A stretch of 64,000 nucleotides of DNA from assembly GCA_903813345.2 (NCBI GenBank), contig CAIIXF020000008.1, positions 11,251,278 to 11,315,277 on the forward strand, read 5' to 3'. This DNA is from Owenia fusiformis. Its lineage: Eukaryota; Annelida; Polychaeta; Sabellida; Oweniidae. This document shows positions 23,372 through 36,512 of the stretch, piece by piece. The position numbers and the translations under genes are program-made. The notes below the pieces were generated by a model, which did no database searches, was not told where the DNA came from, and saw only the letters and a program-made list of their open reading frames with translations. Position 1 is the stretch's first letter; every line of letters starts with the position of its first letter.

Positions 23372-26300
23372 TTGCATCAATACACAGCTCCCCCTGGTGA
23401 ATGACTCAGTGACGATACAGTTGAAAGCAAACTCTCTGAATCCTTTCCATCCCTGCGAGTAACTCTGAGTCATCAAGCTCATGAAAGTAGCCCTCTCAAG
23501 AGCCTTGTGAATTTTAATATTCGAACCTTGAATCTCCAATATCTTCACAAATATGTATGTGTTCAGACTGACAAAATATCTTATTCTCAAAGGAATAAAT
23601 CTAACTGAGAACATCTAAAGGACAATCTTCCCAGAATGCAATTCTCATCTGGCGATACCATTTTTGTTGAGACATAAGAATCATGGGAGGCAATCAACTA
23701 CTTTGCACATCCCTTTGTATTCGGGACATCTAGCTGATGCCACTGATAGATGAGTTAAAGCCTGATGAAATTAGACAAGTGTGTAAGTGTTCATTGTTTC
23801 CCTGATAATGGACATTAGTGGGACACATCATCAGGAATTTTAACAAAAACCTAATGGAGTCTGTCATTTCTAAAAGGTATATTATTTGTTGTAGACTCAA
23901 TCAATAATTTCTTTGTTTAATTGGCTCTGACTGCCAATGTTTAATTGGTGTTATTAAGCGCAATTAGACTTCAAAGTAAAGTTTATATTAAATGACTGCT
24001 AAATATAATATGATTTTTGTTAATTTTGAAATTGATAGCATTGATGCCATCCCCACTTTCACATTATATATATATATTATATCGTAGGTTGAAACAATGT
24101 GATCATGTCATTGAATACTCACATGGACATTATCATGAACAACTCAACAACTCATCATTTTATCATAGCCCTTCTCTTCTTTCTAATTGCAAATCGGAGA
24201 ATCTTCTCTTCCAATTATGGAGATTTGATATCAAGAGAATTTCATACTTATTGGACAAATCTGACTAGCGGGCATGTTATTTTCGAATACATGTACATGT
24301 TTAATGATAAATGTATGCTTGTCCAGATCATACAGTAAGTAATTGGCCCCGTGCTGTGCTAATGTCTTACGTATGCAATGAGAATCAAAATGCTAGTATT
24401 AGTTTTCTAAACTATATTTATTTATTAGCTAAACTGTATTTATTTACCTTATCCATAAAGCCTTCATGTATTATTTAACTCAGCAGATTTTTGTAGATTC
24501 TTGAGAGATTGCACAAATTTCAGTATTGTAAATCATCGTGATTCATTAAGGGGTACTGAGCTGTAACAAGGCCATATTGTTACGGATGTGACACAATGTT
24601 ATGGATGTAACTCAATGTTACGGATGTGACAACATTAAAGATGTAACATAATATTACACATGTGAAACAATGTTACTGTTGCGGCGATAATTGTGTGACA
24701 CAGTTATTTTAGTATGACATATTTGCAGTGCCATAATACTGCAGATGTTACTGATGTGAATTTTACAAACAATTCTACAGATGTGATAGAATGAATTTAA
24801 TTTTTATGTGACCCACTCTATTAAATACAAAAATAAGTACATTGTATTACAAAAATGTGTATGGAATACTCATTCTTGATGTTACTCAAATAGCATATAA
24901 AAGTAATGTCCAAAATGCTTTCAGTGATGTGGAACGATGTAACTGTTGTACTGAATCTGATATAAAATGAATGCAGAATGTAAGCTCCCATAATCCTGTA
25001 TGCTGTCTAAAAGCCAATTATGAATATTAGAAATAAATTCACATAGCTAGGCAAGATTATCAAATGTAAGCCAATCAGAACACAGTATTTAAAAATAAAT
25101 GCATTCTATATTTTTCAACAGAGTGAATGGCTATTTTTAGATTCATTGAAATTGATAACCCTTTCAATTTCATAAATCCTTTAGTATTTAATTCTTATGA
25201 ATTGTATATTTTTATTTATTAATTGATTATTAGAATTTCAACAAATGATAGGATAGTAGATGCAATGACAATACAATTACCAGTATGTGTATGCATATCT
25301 TACAGAATAAGATTACTTCAAATCAAAATAGTTAGTGTAGCTTTAATGTAAAATGTTGTTGAAGGAAATATGAATAAGTAAATTGTTGCCATGGTAACAT
25401 GTACAAATATATTCATTGGAAAAATGATGGTATGCAGGGTCTGTTTTGCCTTGACCATCTTTATTTTGAATGTACATGTTTAGGTGGTGCCTATTTGCCA
25501 TACTTGATGTTGTTAAGACAAACACAACATTTCTTCTGAATATAGTGAGCTATATTTTAGAATTGATGTTGCGTTGAGCCAAAAGCAAAGTATCCACAAT
25601 GATGTACAACTAAATCTCCAAATAAATGCTATCTGTTTACTACTCTATACACAATCATGTTGTTTTTCTAACATTTTATTTAATAATTGGACAAAAATAT
25701 TTTGTTTTGTAAGGAAGTTTGATTTTTTAATTCCGGAGAACAGGTTTTGTATTTTGATTTGCAGAATTTCTGTTATAACAATTTGGCGATTCAGCTGTTT
25801 TATTCTGCTCTATAGAAGTTGTCAACTTGTCATAGTAACTTGAAATAGTGTTCAGTGGAGCAAATCATAACGTCACTGATTATAAAAAAGCAGTTACTCT
25901 TTTAACAGGATCTCTGATCTGTTGATCTTTTCAAGCCATTCTATTGACCAGTCAATCAATTTCTTTTCATGAGTTTATACTAATGGTTTTGAACACAACG
26001 CCTACTAACAAAACGTCAGTAGAACTGTCAAAATGGAATCAGAATACGACTTTTGACAAGAGATATCAGAAAAAGAGTGACCATCTTTCCTTGTAAGTGG
26101 GATGAGGATTTGCTCTTGAACAACCTGTATTTCCTGTTTTATGGTAAAGATTAAAAGGTGGATTGCATCGAGTGGATTGGATTCATGTAAAAGGAGGACT
26201 GGATTGAGAATCTTAAAAATATAGAATTTTAATTTATTTTTTTGTCTGTTGATCTCCCTCTAAGAACATTGTTGCTCACATCCACAATGTGAAATAACAG

Positions 26301-28145
26301 ATGTAATATTATTTTGCTTGGGTGGGCTAGAAGGGTGACCTGGTAGCTGCTTTTCGATACACAATCTCATTCATTCCAAGTGTAATTTTAGGCAATTCAT
26401 AAATCATAAGGCTGTAAGGAAGATTTGCTTTGAAGATCCATATCAATCCAAACAGAACATAGCAGAATTTGTTTTGGGAATATCCATACATCATTATATG
26501 GTGACCTCTTTGTGCTCTTTCCATAATTATCTACACAATCAGGGCCAGTAAGTGCCTTTAAAAGGGGGGACCATAATCCCCGGGGGACCATAATTTCTTT
26601 CACACCGGGTTCTTGATAAGGCTAAGCAAAAAAATTATATTTTCTTACTCAAAGACAAGGCTCTCTATTTAAGTTGCTCAAAACGATAATTTCTGAGTGA
26701 AGCAATAACTAAGATGTAGCCCGCCCCAATTGTTTCATTTTTGGACCACCCTGTATCCGGTGTATTAAAATGTCACGTGGCTTGCATGCAAATTGGCCAC
26801 CATGTCACAAAAGCATCTTCCATTATTCTGTGATATCATTGTCAGATTCAATTCATTTTAATAAATAGCTTGAGCGTATGAAGGCTAACTGAAAGGATGT
26901 GTTGGTGTATATAAGTGATTGCGATCCACGTGATTAAAGAACACACATGGCGGGTTTACATGAAAGGTGGTCGAATGGCTGGAATTGAATAACAAAATGG
27001 CGGTATGGCGTTTTTATTGAAATAACATAATATACCATCGTGTAGAAAAATAAAAAATCTATTTCAATATACAACATATATATTTACAATAATTGTGATT
27101 AATTATTTATTCATAACATATGTATTGTATTACACTCGTTAACATTGCATTACATTCATTTGACATTAATATCCATTGAACATTGTTTACCTTTTCGACT
27201 CGTCGCTTTGGTTTTAGCTTGCACTGTTACTGGCCTTATCTGTTATATGAAACGTACTCTAATAACATCTTAATATCAAGCTAATTGTTCAATTCAATAT
27301 TTGTCTACCAATATGAAATGCAATAAGTTGGAGAGAACTGTTAACGTTATTAATCTCAGTCTTGTGAAATGAGTATTCGCATGGTATGTACGGTGTACAC
27401 ACCAGGCCGCAAGTTTAGAATATATAGCGTTCTCCTTTTTTGTCCATAATAACCTCATGTGAATAAGTGGAATAAAGTTGGCTAGAGCTACCTGTGTTAA
27501 CCACGGGGCGTACTAGATGTTCGAAAATCAAAGATGGTCAAGCTCAAAATGCATTGTTTCATTTTTGAACTTGTGGCAATAAATGTATCTTAGTAATTTC
27601 AATACGCCCCTTAGTTGACCCAAATAGCTGTGGGCTATGTGACATATAACCGATATAAGATCGTTCTATTCATTTAACATCGACTTTATATTAATCAAAC
27701 GCTAATTATCCCCTTCTGTTGCTTTGACTTATATTTTTAACATAACCCCAAGACATCGATTAGGCCTTGAAATGGTGATTAAATAAGAATCAGTTTGATA
27801 GAGTAGGTGTAGACAGAACGTAATGTGATATAAACACGCGACCCACACCAAAATGTCAGCGTCGGGTTAAATAGAACGTATCAGAAAAATATACATCACA
27901 ATTCATGTCGACAAGTATCAGGTTATAAAATTGCTTGGGCGCATGGGTTTTGATGTTTTGAGCATTCTCAAGTCTTAGAAAACTAGCGCCGCTTCGTTCA
28001 CAAATTGCCGCCACATGGAATGCATCTCAACTTCTTGCCTGAACTCCCTGTCTCTCCAAGGAAAAACAACGAGGGACAAGTATGTTCGAAAGGTCCACCA
28101 TCAAGCTCTTTCTTTCATTTTTGAAGTCGTTTTAGCAGGATACCA
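23372..28145. other. Intergenic between GPA2 and GPB5 stop codons
   Basis: Contains both 3'UTRs, whose ends are not determined beyond AATAAA at 23594 for GPA2. A degenerate tandem of about 20 bp ('gttacggatgtgacacaat') lies at 24575-24680. A direct duplication of 'gggggaccataat' lies near 26567-26596. No other gene was recognised. Confidence 0.5.
24575..24680. repeat. Degenerate tandem repeat, ~21-bp unit
   Basis: About five copies of 'tgttacggatgtgacacaa' with substitutions ('atgttatggatgtaactcaa', 'atgttacggatgtgacaac'). Confidence 0.55.
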
Positions 28146-28908
28146 TCAGCCGTGTAAGCTCTCGCAACTGGTGTAGTCCGGGTCACATTTGGTACACCTG
28201 CAGTCAGCTGCACTATATACGGTGTAGTATGGGTCGGGATGCCTGGGATCACACCTCATTAATCTTACAACTCGCTTAACTTTTTTTGTAAAAGTACATA
28301 CATTGTGGTTGCTTATTTTGTAGGGAATCTCATAGTCGGGAATCTGAAAAACATCAAGATCTCAAATGAGCTCAAATAAAAACGAGGATAGCAATTTACA
28401 TGATGTATTACTGTTTGGCGCAACCTAAATGATTTACCTATTGACGTTTAATTAGGGAAACATCGCATCCCTTCCTCAAAATTGCTTTCTGGTGTTGGTA
28501 CCTATCATATAAATATATTCATCCTTATTACCAATGTATGGCCAAAAAAGTTCAAAAACTTGAAAAAATCTTCGACGTTCATATAGCAAAGAAAGAGATA
28601 TGATAGACTATAAATTTATTAAATAATAATCCACTAAACCACGCGGGTAAACTTGTAATGAATACTCTGACAGTACTCACCTCGCTTGTGTCACAGCGTC
28701 CCCAACATGAATTGACGCTCACAACATCCCAGCATTGTAAGACCTCTCCACTTGGGAGAGTATGGGGTTTGTTCACCTTAAAGTTGTACTCCCTAACAAG
28801 GCAAGATATAGTCGTTTCCTCATTGATGTAGTCAGTAGCATGGGCAGATACTGCTAGACAAAATATCGCCAAAAATATCGCACTGACGTCGATGTCGCTC
28901 ATCCCCAT
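28146..28908 (-). CDS. GPB5: Glycoprotein hormone beta-5 subunit (thyrostimulin beta)
   Basis: Two coding exons on the minus strand, 28908-28681 and 28343-28146, joined by a phase-0 GT-AG intron (donor GTGAGT at 28680-28675), give 141 residues. The N-terminus is a signal peptide; translation could start at ATG 28908 or at 28902, two codons later. The mature part has ten cysteines: 'ISCLVREYNFKV' opens the knot, 'SCWGRCDTSE' is the CxGxC-type loop that identifies GPB5, and 'AADCRCTKCDPDYTSCE' is the C-terminal half with the extra cysteine. Family knowledge: secreted partner of GPA2. The AG of 'cttttcag' at 28919-28917 suggests a 5'UTR intron directly upstream, so the upstream in-frame ATG at 28953 would be intronic. 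The exon layout is compact compared with GPA2. Very confident. Confidence 0.94.
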
Positions 28909-28953
28909 TTCTGTTTCTGAAAAGTCATAAAAAGTGAAGTTGGGTTTAGACAC

Positions 28954-31804
28954 AGTTTCGAAAATGAAATGCAGCGATTGTAGTCTCGATGTTCTATAGT
29001 TGTTTTATATGTCAGGGGAGCGATTATTCTGATAGAGAGAAATAAAAATGCTTGATCAGCTCTGTGATTGACATTTTGAACGTACATCAAACCAAGGACG
29101 TCTATCTCTTCTTCCCACAATGCATCGCTTTTCCTTCTATTTGGATCCGCTAGAAAAACTTATTAAACAGTCCAACCGACTTTATTAAGCACATACTAAT
29201 TACGATTTTCTTGATATTATACATATCCTATATTTCCCATTAGGGAATTGAGTGCCATACCTTTCAAGATTAATTTTGGAATAATTCTGCTGCAATGAAT
29301 TTTCAATGATCATCTTTATCAACAAATGGTAATTTTGATACATCATTAGCACAACCACAACGTATTTGTTATTAACTAATGGCAAAACTTGTAAATCTAT
29401 CTTTAATAGTCTATACCCGGGAGTCTATATTATAATACACTGTAAAAATTGTCTAACTTGCGCTCAATGGTAAGAAGAAGCATTTAGATAGCAGAACACT
29501 AGTTATAGTGCTTTTGTATTCCCTAATAAAACTTGGAATACTATAGACACCATTGATCGGTTAATCAAAATAATACTGTATTAAGTTTCCATCATAATAA
29601 TGTACATGTACTAAAGATATAAAGAGACGTTTTTACATCTAGATATAAAAAATAATTCAGTATTTCCAAAATCAGTTTAATTTCAGTTTCCAAAATCAGT
29701 GTAATTACCGAAGCTTGAGAAATTATTCTTAAAGAAATTGAAAATGTGAAAGTATTTTCTAAACTGCCCGAGACTCTTGATCGTGTACAAGTTCAAAAAA
29801 GAAGTTATGCCCGAGCGCGAGTTTCTTGATCGTGTACATATCATTATGGAAAAATAGTTGAGTTTTTTAGAAGGAGAATTAGCCATTAACCCTTTAATTT
29901 CAGTTCACATATTAGGGCATAATAAGACATATCTTATGCACTGGATCTAATCAGCTCATAAAAATCGTCTTTTCTAAATAGCAATTGCATATTCAATTCA
30001 ATGAAACATCACAGTTCTTTCCGATTCTTGTCAAATGACACTAAATACCTCAAACATTATTGATGTTACTTACGTTCAAATGTTTCCTCCAAATAAATTA
30101 CTTTCCTATCTAATAAAAAACAGTCAGTGTGTTGCGTTTTATTTACTTAAATATATCTGGATATCATCACAAGTTATGACACTTAGAATGCTCTCTGTAA
30201 TCTCTTGTAGTATTCTATGGATTGGTTCACCGGAAGTTTGAATCATCCTTATGATTTGTGGGGGAGTTATTCATCCAACTGAACGCTTGTCTCAGACATG
30301 CCCCCTTCTTACGTCATCATAATCAATGAACCACTTTCGTCACTGAATCAAGTGAGACGAGGCCCGATCGTAATTTTAAAGCTAACACGATTGGACATTG
30401 ATTCATTTCAATAAAACGATTTCTTTATTTAATGTACTTGTCTTTAACAAGTGAAAACAATAAGGGCGAGGCATTATAAATACCGTGGTTATATCGACAA
30501 GAAAGCTTTAATTTTCTGTTCAAACATTGCTGATATCGAAACTCGAGGCGTACTGATATAAATACTGTTGAACAATCTACCGCCATACGGCGATCATTAT
30601 AAACTTAACATTATCTTCAAGCCATACAATTCTATTGCTTTTCAGATCAGACTTACCGAAATTATTCCTTTGTTCGAATCCAGCTCCCCAATAAGTACTG
30701 TCATCATCTCAGAAGAGTCATTATGCATAATGCATATATCTAAGCATAATAAAACCGAATCTGGAATTCTTCAAATTACTCTCTCCTGAGCTGGCTGACT
30801 CCTGTGATATGTGGCAAAGAACCAAATAACCTTATTGAGTGTATTCTTTGAAAAATCTCACTTAACCACTTTTTCTTTTACAATAACAAAATTGATGGTA
30901 TCTTGCACCCGAGTTATTGCAAAACTGATATTTCTGAACCTGAACTTTACAAATAGTTCCACTAATGATCAATTAAACTGTAAGCCTTGCTCTTTTCACA
31001 GCGTGTACATCTTCAGCCAAAGTATGAAATTATATCAGATAAAATATCACTAGACATACAAGATAACCTCAAGTATTACCACTTATCCAGTTTGGAGTAT
31101 GTAGCTAACACAGATAAGTAAACCTGCGAAGAGCGGCTAATTTAAATTAAGCTATCGACATGACATCTATATGAGTTTATCACGATAGAAACATATTCTC
31201 CTGTTGCAAAATTAAAGTTGTACTAAAACCATTTTACTCGATTTAGATATATTTATGCTACCTTACCGTATGGAGGCCACACTTTACGATGGTGAACCAT
31301 CAATTCCAAATGTTCATTTTGTCATAATATCGGGAATGTGATAAAGTCAGCACTAGTCTGTTTTCGCGGCGAAACTGATTTCACTTTCAGAGCAGAAATT
31401 TTTACGCCGCGTGACATGAGGTCGCGAAATACGATTTTGTAAATAAAAATGAAACCATGGCTATCAAAAACGATCATGGATTTATTTTCTCTTATATTGA
31501 GCCAATTGCAAGGATTGCACGCGGCTATTCTCATCAATTTTGCGAAGGGTATAATATCACTTGGAACTGAGTGTGGAATCAATCGAGCTGAAACACGGGG
31601 TACCATCGAATAATTTTGGGAACGTACCGGAGAACGACATTTTACTAAGAAATGGCAATGATTTAGCACAATATATTTTTTAACTAGAGTTCTACTTTGA
31701 TTTTGACAAAAGTAAGTATTCCATGCAATGGCTATTTCATTCATGAGTTTGTAGGAATTCTGTTGGAACCCAGGAGGAGTGAGTAGCTCCCATAATTCTT
31801 TCAT
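28954..31804. other. GPB5 upstream region, no further gene recognised
   Basis: Probably includes the GPB5 promoter and first non-coding exon, not located. A diverged tandem duplication of about 60 bp repeats 'cttgatcgtgtaca' at about 29775 and 29825. No other coding exon was recognised. Confidence 0.45.
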
Positions 31805-31869
31805 ATTCTATCGTATTCGGGGATTCCCCATTACATCATCTCTTGCATCATCTCCAATCAAATTGCAGG

Positions 31870-31930
31870 ATTCGATCACGTGAACAATCATGAGCACGTG
31901 CTCTCTCAGTGCTGCGCATGCGCAGAGTTA
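31870..31930. promoter_or_regulatory. Promoter-like cluster: NRF1 palindrome and two E-boxes
   Basis: TGCGCATGCGCA at 31913-31924 is a perfect 12-bp palindrome matching the NRF1 consensus. CACGTG occurs at 31877-31882 and inside GAGCACGTGCTC at 31893-31902. Such clusters mark CpG-type promoters, often of mitochondrial genes. The mitoregulin-like start codon is 1.3 kb to the right on +. The target gene and direction are inferred, not shown. Confidence 0.5.
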
Positions 31931-33226
31931 AATTTGAAATCCTGGGAGCGTTAACATCAGTTCAACATCATCATTTCAAACCTACGGTAATACTATTGAA
32001 GTTACTCGATCCATACTCGTAGAGAATACTCATAAAACTACAGTGAACATTTGGAGAACCATTTCAATGGCAATTTGAGGCCTGCTTATAAAATTTGTTT
32101 TCGAACGTGCTAATATGATAGGGCATCTTTGGGAAATCTCCCCCCCTGGTTGGAACCCAGTTCTGATCAAGTACGAAGTTATTGAAATCGGCGCAGTCGG
32201 ACTTTACTCCGAAAGACGGTTTTTCGATTATAACTTTTTACAACATTTAAGTATAGACTTTTGAAAAAAGTACAGAATAGTCCTTATACTGTTGAATAAT
32301 TCTGTTATTTCTGATTCACACGACTCTAATTTGTTTAATTAAAAAAAAGTTTTAAAAATATTACTTAGGAACGTAACCGGAGCTGGGTACGTAACTAAAT
32401 TATATCTAATTTATGCTTTACCCTTCGAAAAAGAGAAAGTTTTCAAAACTATAATATATTTAGATAAAAAATACATCGGTTACAAAATAATTTCTAAAGA
32501 AAATCTCAAAGTCTCTCGATGTGTCTAAACATTTTCAAGGTATAGAGGTTATAGATTTGCACGATGCTTTGCATTTCTAAGAATTAAAGTGAATTCCTTA
32601 GGCACATTTCTTTGAAACAAAATAATATATGGAATATAAATAAAAATAGAGCCTTGCTTACACCCTCAATCATGTTTATGTACTCTCATCGAATGACCCG
32701 ATTTAATAAATCAATAAATGGCCATATTCTGCTTTCCAATAAGTAAAGTGTGTAGTTACTTGTGTTATATCTCAGTTGATTTCTAGATTGGATTTTTTAA
32801 AAGAGGACCTCATGATTAATTTGTAAAAATAAATCAAGGGTTTTCTATTTTATTGTTTCAATATAATGAAAAAAAGGTTCTGCAACAGGAAAAATAAAAC
32901 ATAACGGAGCTTTGACACTATGTATAGGCCTATATGATATCGTTGGTACTTGACTAGCCTACCTGTAGGCCTATACACATTACGCCGACGGTCAAGAAAA
33001 CCACTGGCATTTCCCGGGTCCGATCATTGTTACTGTAAAGATTCACATATGCTCGTGATTATCATTGTAAGTAAATACAAGGGATGTAAGTTAAGATTTT
33101 CTAAAGTACACTAAGCGTATTTAGTTCAGTAAATACTTTTTCAGTACGTTTTTTCCCCTCTAATGAAATCAGTATATTTTCGTCCAGTGAAAATTTTTCT
33201 AACGAGTGTAAACTTCCTGTACAATA

Positions 33227-33409
33227 ATGGAACTTTCGGGGAGAGAATCTCTTTTATTCTTCTCTGTATCATTCGGATTGGGATGTATAGCAGGTTATCA
33301 TCTATGTGAATTGAGGATACGATATCTGAAGTCAAAGCGGGACCGATTAATAGATAAAGCCAAGGCTGCACAAGCTAAGATAGAAGCAGCAAGTGGGGGA
33401 TTATTTTGA
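33227..33409 (+). CDS. MTLN: Mitoregulin-like mitochondrial membrane microprotein
   Basis: A single-exon frame of 60 codons. Residues about 8-26 (LLFFSVSFGLGCIAGYHLC) form one hydrophobic membrane segment. A basic, helical tail follows with 'RIRYLKSKRDRLIDKAKAAQ'. This layout and the 'RxRYL..KRxRLxDKxxAxQxK' pattern match vertebrate mitoregulin, a 56-residue inner-membrane microprotein that affects fatty-acid oxidation and respiratory complex assembly. Length is nearly the same. The start ATG has A at -3 and G at +4. It is followed by a TGA and an AT-rich tail. A splice acceptor 'ttttcgtccag' about 40 bp upstream is compatible with a 5'UTR intron. Risk: short frames can match by chance, but the whole length aligns. 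Confidence 0.75.
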   Translation: MELSGRESLLFFSVSFGLGCIAGYHLCELRIRYLKSKRDRLIDKAKAAQAKIEAASGGLF

Positions 33410-33844
33410 AAATTTTATAAAAAATTGACTCTTGAGTGAAAGTGAGTAGGCCTAAACATCAGTAACTGTAATCTCTATAAGTGTTGTTATGCAACAGCCT
33501 GATCTCGGGTAAGACTGGTCTAGTCTAGCACTTACTCAGTTGAACTTAATCTGAAAGATGACTGCTGGAGATCTATCAATCAATCTGACAGACTGACAAC
33601 GAATCCAATCCTATTCTGGTCTTGGAAGGGTTCAATAGACACTCATGTTAGATTTCTAACTTACCTTAATTGATTCTAAAAACAAGCATAAACGTTCTCC
33701 CAATGGCAAAAAGACATGACTGGCAGGAAGTGATATCAATGTAATCCATGTATCCATAGTGGAAATTTTGAGATACATGTACTTGTCTTACTTCCTGCGA
33801 AAGCTATTTGGATTTTGATATAATAGCTTTCCCACGGAGCATTT

Positions 33845-34326
33845 GGACAGCTCAATGATCGTGACCTTTGAAATCGAATTAAGTCGATCCGCGGCTTACT
33901 TTTGGTCTCTAACTGTGTCTTACATCAGTATCATCAATCCGTGTAAGTATTGGAGCGCTGGAGTACTTCTTTTTCGATCAAGACTTGTAATTGTTAGTCG
34001 AGTGAATCGTTTTACTGCCAAATTCCAATATGGCGGTTTCTGCTCGGACATTTTCGTAAATCTCCGGAGATTGTCCGAACCTAACTAATTCTCAAAATTC
34101 ATTTCGTTCGTTGCGTATCTCACACCTAGCAAACCGCCATATTGGAAATAGGTCTGTAAAACTTTAACTCGATGAACAATTTACAAGTCTTGATCGAAAA
34201 AGAAGTACTCCAGCGCTCCAATACTTACACGGATTGATGATACTGATGTAAGACACAGTTAGAGACCAAAAGTAAGCCGCGGATCGACTTAATTCAATTT
34301 CAAAGGTCACTATTGATCAGCTGTTC
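33845..34326. mobile_element. 482-bp hairpin (fold-back) element
   Basis: Two inverted arms of about 200 bp (33845-34045 and 34131-34326) are nearly identical. They share 'gtaagtattggagcgctgga', 'agtacttctttttcgatcaa' and 'ccaatatggcggttt', with a loop of about 85 bp. The single-stranded form would be one long stem. The frame at 33843-34088 is arm sequence, not a gene. No transposase. Confidence 0.85.
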
Positions 34327-34901
34327 ACTTCTCCGTTTGAGAGCCATAAGTTTCAAAATCTAACATGGCTCTCGAAGTGAGTAATACTTGTCCATTTAAA
34401 GATTGAAGTGTATATTAGTAGTTTAGATTGTAGTTTAGATATTGTATTATATTATATTGTTTAGATGTAGTTTAGTGCCAGTTGCACATCTAACCTCTAT
34501 TTATATTGTATATTTGTAGGACCAGTAGTTGGAAACATGCAACTAAGATGCTTCGCTTCATGTCATTTAGAAAGATCAGCTTCTCACCATGTAATGAAAT
34601 ATACTAAGCAGTCTATAGTCTATAAAGAAGAGACAAGGAATCTTAAGAATCATTTTGAAGGATCACATGGAACATTATTGATTGAAATATGCTTGGATGG
34701 GCATTATCTGTCATTTCTGGATTAACATACAACACATATTTGTAACATTGAATATACATCTCATACTTCAATACCACAACATGTTTGTGACGGACAATAT
34801 GACATGTATGAACTTGGATGAAAAGGATTTTTATATGTGAACTTGTGAAATATGTAAAAAGAGATTGTATTTACACTGACATATGCAGTTCATACTGGAA
34901 G

Positions 34902-36512
34902 GGCTTTGTATAAAAAACCTCCTACCTCATACCTCCCCAAGTACGTGGAACATGATACAGTCATTGAAAGGTTCAATTTTAAAGATAATTAAATCTCACA
35001 AAATAGCTCAAATTATTAACATTTCTACAATTCCTGGGGAATAAATAACTCAACGACCGCGAGCATAGGTCCAACCAAGGGCGTTACAATACCCGGGAAT
35101 TTATCGGTTCGTGCAGTACTTGTTTATGATAGCGCCCTCTGTAGGTCACAGTGCTTATAGCCTACAGTAATACGGGGTAGGATATCGGGAATTCGGTCAG
35201 TTTCTATCCGTCGATTTCGCTATGAATTGAAGCAAGTGTGACCACTTTATCCACTTAAACAATTTGATAATTGATTAAATATTTAAACAAAATCGATAAA
35301 CACGTTATACACTTCCTATCTCCTTAGAAATTAGCATGTATTTATGGATTGTGTTTTCGAACAAGGCTCGACCCAAACCAATAGGGAAATCCTTATGCTA
35401 ATTAGTATGACGTCATATTTTCCTGGGGAATCCTAGATTTCAAAGCCTCAGTCTGTTATTGTGTCAAATGTAAACGCTCTTTTGCAGACAGAAAATTGAC
35501 AGATTAGCTTTTAACTTTCAGCTTTGATGTTTAAATATTCTGTATTTCTACCGGACTTCTTGCTGAATATCATATAATGTTATAACTTGATTTGGATCAT
35601 TGCCTGATTGCTCATTCTGAAATTTTGATTGTGGTTCATGATTGATTGGCAAGAAAAATAATTCCTATTGTTTTCCAGCGAAGTCAAAATGTTACAGCAT
35701 GAGTTATAATGTCGAGTTTGCATTATGTTAAATTCTGCTAGTGATTAGAAGTCCATGCACAAGCATACACATAAGAGACAAACACACCCAGGCTCCAGGC
35801 CGTGGATGGAAATATAAAACTATTTAAGGCACAAACTGGTATTAATAGACCGATATGTAGTGTCTGCCATGTATTGAAGGTAAACCAATCTGCATTATTA
35901 ATGTTTCTTCTATCAATACATGGATTGTGCAATGGAAAAGCAATGCCACAATCAAAAATGTGCATATCAATCGTGAATATCTCTCGGTTCAAAGCTTATT
36001 TCCAACAGAATCGTGTCAAAATATGTGTCTGAGTAACAGTTATACATTATAAGATCGCAAACTCTTACCAATTATCAGCCGAATGGCTCATTTCCAACGA
36101 AATGTCCTTAAGACAACAGCCCTGGGTCGCGCCTGAGACCAAAAACTATTTCAAATAGCCCTCCCCTAATTATATTGGATAATCACATTTATGCGTGCGC
36201 GCGCAGCTCATCCACTGAACGAAACGCCACTTCCCGCTGAAATCACCGGGTATTGATCTTTCCCTTGGTCCAACAAGCCAGATAAAGAAATTGAAAGAAA
36301 GTTTGCTAAATTCGATGCTTTGAGTGGGAATCAAACCCAGCTGGGATGTAGTAACAACTTGCTATCAAGGGTTGTTACAAATGCATCTATAATTCATCAT
36401 AAACTAAGATTTAATAAACTTAGATCTTTAAAATTGAACCCTTCAGAGACTGCATCATGTCCCACGTACTTGGGTAGGTGGGTATGATGTAGGAAGTTTT
36501 TTATACAAAGCC
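34902..36512. mobile_element. 1.6-kb TIR element with 9-bp target-site duplication
   Basis: Inverted ends of about 95 bp begin GGCTTTGTATAAAAAAC at 34902 and finish as its complement at 36512. The 9-bp direct repeat TACTGGAAG flanks both sides (34893-34901 and 36513-36521). A 9-bp duplication with long TIRs suggests a Mutator-like (MULE) non-autonomous element. The interior of about 1.4 kb has no recognisable transposase. Small frames at 35738-36032 do not match any family I know. Confidence 0.85.

Noticed and set aside
23330-23614. 94-codon minus-strand frame over the GPA2 last exon
   Set aside because: Antisense shadow of the GPA2 exon and 3'UTR with no family match.
31322-31804. 160-codon minus-strand frame next to the NRF1 cluster
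   Set aside because: It is long for AT-rich DNA and starts near a promoter-like site, but I see no domain, signal or family resemblance and no splice logic. Kept out as unsupported.
34363-34725. Possible two-exon small gene (MALE / GTGAGT donor, acceptor near 34520)
   Set aside because: The phase-0 join puts a stop two codons into the second exon, and neither frame resembles a known protein.
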